DNA of 64,000 bases from Tropicimonas aquimaris (lineage in GTDB: Bacteria; Pseudomonadota; Alphaproteobacteria; Rhodobacterales; Rhodobacteraceae). The stretch is taken from the NCBI RefSeq assembly GCF_042676185.1, contig NZ_JBHTJT010000008.1:372001-436000 (forward strand). The letters run 5' to 3'. Positions 62,070 to 64,000 of this stretch are shown here, piece by piece (the first letter of the stretch is position 1; the number at the start of each line of letters is the position of its first letter). A program made the translations under genes and the position numbers. The notes beneath the pieces were generated by a model. That model had not been told where the DNA came from and searched no databases. It was given only the letters and a program-made list of their open reading frames with translations.

Positions 62070-62591
62070 TCAGCCGACGATCATCTGCTTGAGCTTCAGG
62101 GTCTCGTATTCAAGCTCGCGCAGGCGGAATTTCACGACGTCGCCGATGGAGATCATCCCGGCGATATGCTCGCCATCGAGCACCGGGATGTGACGGAAGC
62201 GGCCCTCGGTCATGCGGTGCAGCAGCTCCAGCAGCGGCGTGTCGGGGGAGGCCGTGACGACCTTGGTTGTCATCAGGTCGCCTGCGGTCTCGTCGAAGGT
62301 GTTGTCCGGCTCGTCCGCGAACCCGCGCACGATGTCGCGTTCCGTCAGGATGCCGACCATGTGGCCGTTCTGATCCTTCACCACCACGGAGCCGATCCCG
62401 TGTTCCTTCATCACCTCGGTGACGCGATGGATGGAATCGGTGGGACGGACGGCAATGACGTCATGCCCCTTGGAGGCCAGGATGGTCTCTGCGGTCGCCT
62501 TGGACGGGCCTGTCACCGCCGCCTCGACCGACTGGCTGTGTGTGTGAGGATTCTCGTGGCCGAAGTGGGGGGCGTTTTTCTTGGTTACCAT
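62070..62591 (-). CDS. CBS-domain pair protein
   Basis: 173 residues from ATG 62591: a His-rich leader (APHFGHENPHTHSQ), then two CBS domains (IAVRPTDSIHRVTEVMKEHGIGSVVVKDQNGHMVGILTERDIVRGFAD and VVTASPDTPLLELLHRMTEGRFRHIPVLDGEHIAGMISIGDVVKFRL), which form one Bateman module binding adenine nucleotides. There is no enzyme domain, so it probably regulates a partner. The ribosome site is weak. A terminator-like gap separates it from nqrF. Confidence 0.9.
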   Translation of the reverse strand: MVTKKNAPHFGHENPHTHSQSVEAAVTGPSKATAETILASKGHDVIAVRPTDSIHRVTEVMKEHGIGSVVVKDQNGHMVGILTERDIVRGFADEPDNTFDETAGDLMTTKVVTASPDTPLLELLHRMTEGRFRHIPVLDGEHIAGMISIGDVVKFRLRELEYETLKLKQMIVG

Positions 62592-62760
62592 CGCTTTCTC
62601 ACTTTTTCGTTTCAGCGTCCGATCTTGAGCGGGACGGGGAAGGGCGCTCTGCTCCCTCCAAGGTATCTTAGACCCAGTTTCGGCCCATCCCACAGAAGAT
62701 TCTTCGCGGGTCCGCCATGCCGCGCTGTCGGGGCTTGCGCCGGAAGGCGTGGAGGCAAAC

Positions 62761-62790
62761 GAAAACGGGCCGGGGAATGCCCCGGCCCGC
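62761..62790 (-). terminator. Rho-independent terminator of the nqr operon
   Basis: On the minus strand CGGGCCGGGG-CATT-CCCCGGCCCG is followed by TTTTC, 22 nt after the nqrF stop. NqrF is usually the last gene of nqrABCDEF, which fits. Confidence 0.85.
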
Positions 62791-62811
62791 GATTGTGCGA
62801 TGCAGGTCGGC

Positions 62812-64000
62812 TCAGCCGCCGAAATCGTCGAGCATGATGTCCTCGCGGTCCACGCCGAGGTCCAGCAGCATGTTGATCACCGACTGGTTCATGATCGGGG
62901 GACCGCACATGTAGTATTCGCAATCCTCCGGCGCGGGGTGGTTCTTGAGGTATTCCTCGTAGAGCACGTTATGGATGAAGCCGGTGTAGCCGCCCCAGTT
63001 GTCCTCGGGCAGGGCGTCGGACAGCGCGACATGCCAGGTGAAGTTCGGGTTCTCGGCCGCGAGCTGGTCGAAGTCCTCGACGAAGAACATCTCCCGCTTC
63101 GACCGCGCGCCGTACCAGAAGGTGATCTTGCGGTCGGTCTTGAGCCGCTTGAGCTGGTCGAAGATGTGGCTGCGCATCGGCGCCATGCCGGCGCCGCCGC
63201 CGATGAAGACCATCTCCTTCTTGGTGTCGCGGGCGAAGAACTCGCCGAACGGGCCCGAGATGGTGACCTTGTCGCCCGGCTTGAGGTTGAAGATGTAGCT
63301 CGACATCTTGCCCGGCGGGATCCCCTGGCTGCCCGGCGGCGGCGAGGCCACGCGGACGTTGAGCATGATGATGCCCTTTTCCTCGGGGTAGTTGGCCATG
63401 GAGTAGGCGCGCTCCACCGGCTCGTCGACCTTGGATTCGTACTGCCAGAGGTTGAAGCGGTCCCAGTCCTCCCGGTACTCCTCCTCGACGTCGAAATCGG
63501 TGTACTTCAGCTCGTGGGCCGGGGCCTCGATCTGGATGTAGCCGCCGGCTCGGAAGTTGACGTTCTCGCCCTCCGGCAGCTCGAGCACGAGCGCCTTGAT
63601 GAAGGTCGCGACGTTCTCGTTGGAGCGCACGGTGCACTCCCACTTCTTGACGCCGAAGACCTCTTCGGGGACCTCGATGTCCATGTCCTGCTTGACCGCC
63701 ACCTGGCACGAGAGGCGGTCGCCGCAGGCGGCCTCGCGCTTGGTGATGTGGGTCTCTTCGGTGGGCAGGATGGAGCCGCCGCCGGAGTGGATGCGCACCC
63801 GGCACTGGGCACAGGTGCCGCCGCCGCCGCAGGCGGAGGGGACGAAGAGCTTCTGCTCGGCCAAAGTCTGCAGCAGCTTGCCGCCGGCGGGCACGTGGAT
63901 CGTCTTTTCGCCGTTGATCGTGATCGCCACGTCGCCAGTGGAGACCAGCCGCGAGCGGGCGAGCATGATCACGGTGACCAGCGCCAGCACGATCAGGGTG
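62812..64000 (-). CDS. nqrF: Na+-translocating NADH:quinone reductase subunit F, 5' end outside the window
   Basis: Entry point of electrons from NADH into the sodium-pumping Nqr complex. The frame is open to the window edge (396 codons seen; family about 407), so about ten N-terminal residues are missing. The visible start is the membrane helix (TLIVLALVTVIMLARSRL), then the [2Fe-2S] domain (SACGGGGTCAQCRVRI ... RLSCQVAVK), the FAD domain (RAYSMANYP, the RxYS motif) and the NADH domain (FIGGGAGMAPMRSHIFDQL; YMCGPPIMNQSV). Only this subunit is in view; nqrA-E should lie to the right. Presence of Nqr points to a marine bacterium. Confidence 0.96.
   Translation of the reverse strand, partial: TLIVLALVTVIMLARSRLVSTGDVAITINGEKTIHVPAGGKLLQTLAEQKLFVPSACGGGGTCAQCRVRIHSGGGSILPTEETHITKREAACGDRLSCQVAVKQDMDIEVPEEVFGVKKWECTVRSNENVATFIKALVLELPEGENVNFRAGGYIQIEAPAHELKYTDFDVEEEYREDWDRFNLWQYESKVDEPVERAYSMANYPEEKGIIMLNVRVASPPPGSQGIPPGKMSSYIFNLKPGDKVTISGPFGEFFARDTKKEMVFIGGGAGMAPMRSHIFDQLKRLKTDRKITFWYGARSKREMFFVEDFDQLAAENPNFTWHVALSDALPEDNWGGYTGFIHNVLYEEYLKNHPAPEDCEYYMCGPPIMNQSVINMLLDLGVDREDIMLDDFGG

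Overview
The window is a stretch of alphaproteobacterial chromosome, most likely from a marine member of the Rhodobacteraceae (Roseobacter group). This rests on the very high GC content, a helicase / S4 protein / 7Fe ferredoxin / CarD gene order typical of alphaproteobacteria, a tRNA-His with the alphaproteobacterial G1:U72 acceptor and no G-1, PHA synthase, NqrF, MmcB and RpoH, and intergenic repeat elements of a type common in that family. No rRNA, CRISPR array, transposase or phage gene is visible.

Layout. 1-4.3 kb: capsule genes on the minus strand (kpsS, a Wza/KpsD-like exporter, kpsC running off the left edge). 4.5-20 kb: mostly housekeeping and cell-envelope genes (riboflavin synthase, oligopeptidase F, M19 dipeptidase, cardiolipin synthase, PHA synthase, RpoH, RluD-type pseudouridine synthase, PPK2, tRNA-His). 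20-28 kb: mmcB, a MarR regulator with three overlapping VOC genes and a DUF1428 gene, then the ribB-ribH-nusB cluster and a lysophospholipase/SCP2 pair. 28-37 kb: SUV3-like helicase, hslR-like, fdxA, carD, cobS/cobT and a Kef-type antiporter. 37-45.7 kb: a 1035-residue protein with GspL/PilM-like and PilP/GspC-like ends, a SIMPL protein, two unknown exported proteins, MetY and a dihaem cytochrome c.

The section from about 45.8 to 53.8 kb looks different: codon use is less GC-biased, and there are long non-coding gaps with decayed sequence. It carries two regulators (Crp/Fnr type; winged-helix/membrane/TPR type), a DUF3604 secreted-hydrolase gene broken by one in-frame amber codon just after its signal peptide, a small coupled gene, a Tat-exported metallo-beta-lactamase-fold hydrolase resembling GntH, and a CobW-type metallochaperone GTPase. 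I read it as an acquired island built around exported metal-dependent hydrolases. It is the most likely home of something undescribed in this window.

From 53.8 kb the high-GC background returns. A CecR/YbiH-like TetR regulator with a perfect 32-bp palindrome over its start is followed by an HlyD protein, an ABC ATPase and an ABC-2 permease, all with overlapping start and stop codons. Next is a catabolic operon (old-yellow-enzyme-type flavoprotein, proline-racemase-family enzyme, Gfo/Idh/MocA oxidoreductase), then a CBS-domain protein and nqrF running off the right edge. Riboflavin synthesis is split between 4.5 kb (ribE) and 24-26 kb (ribB, ribH).
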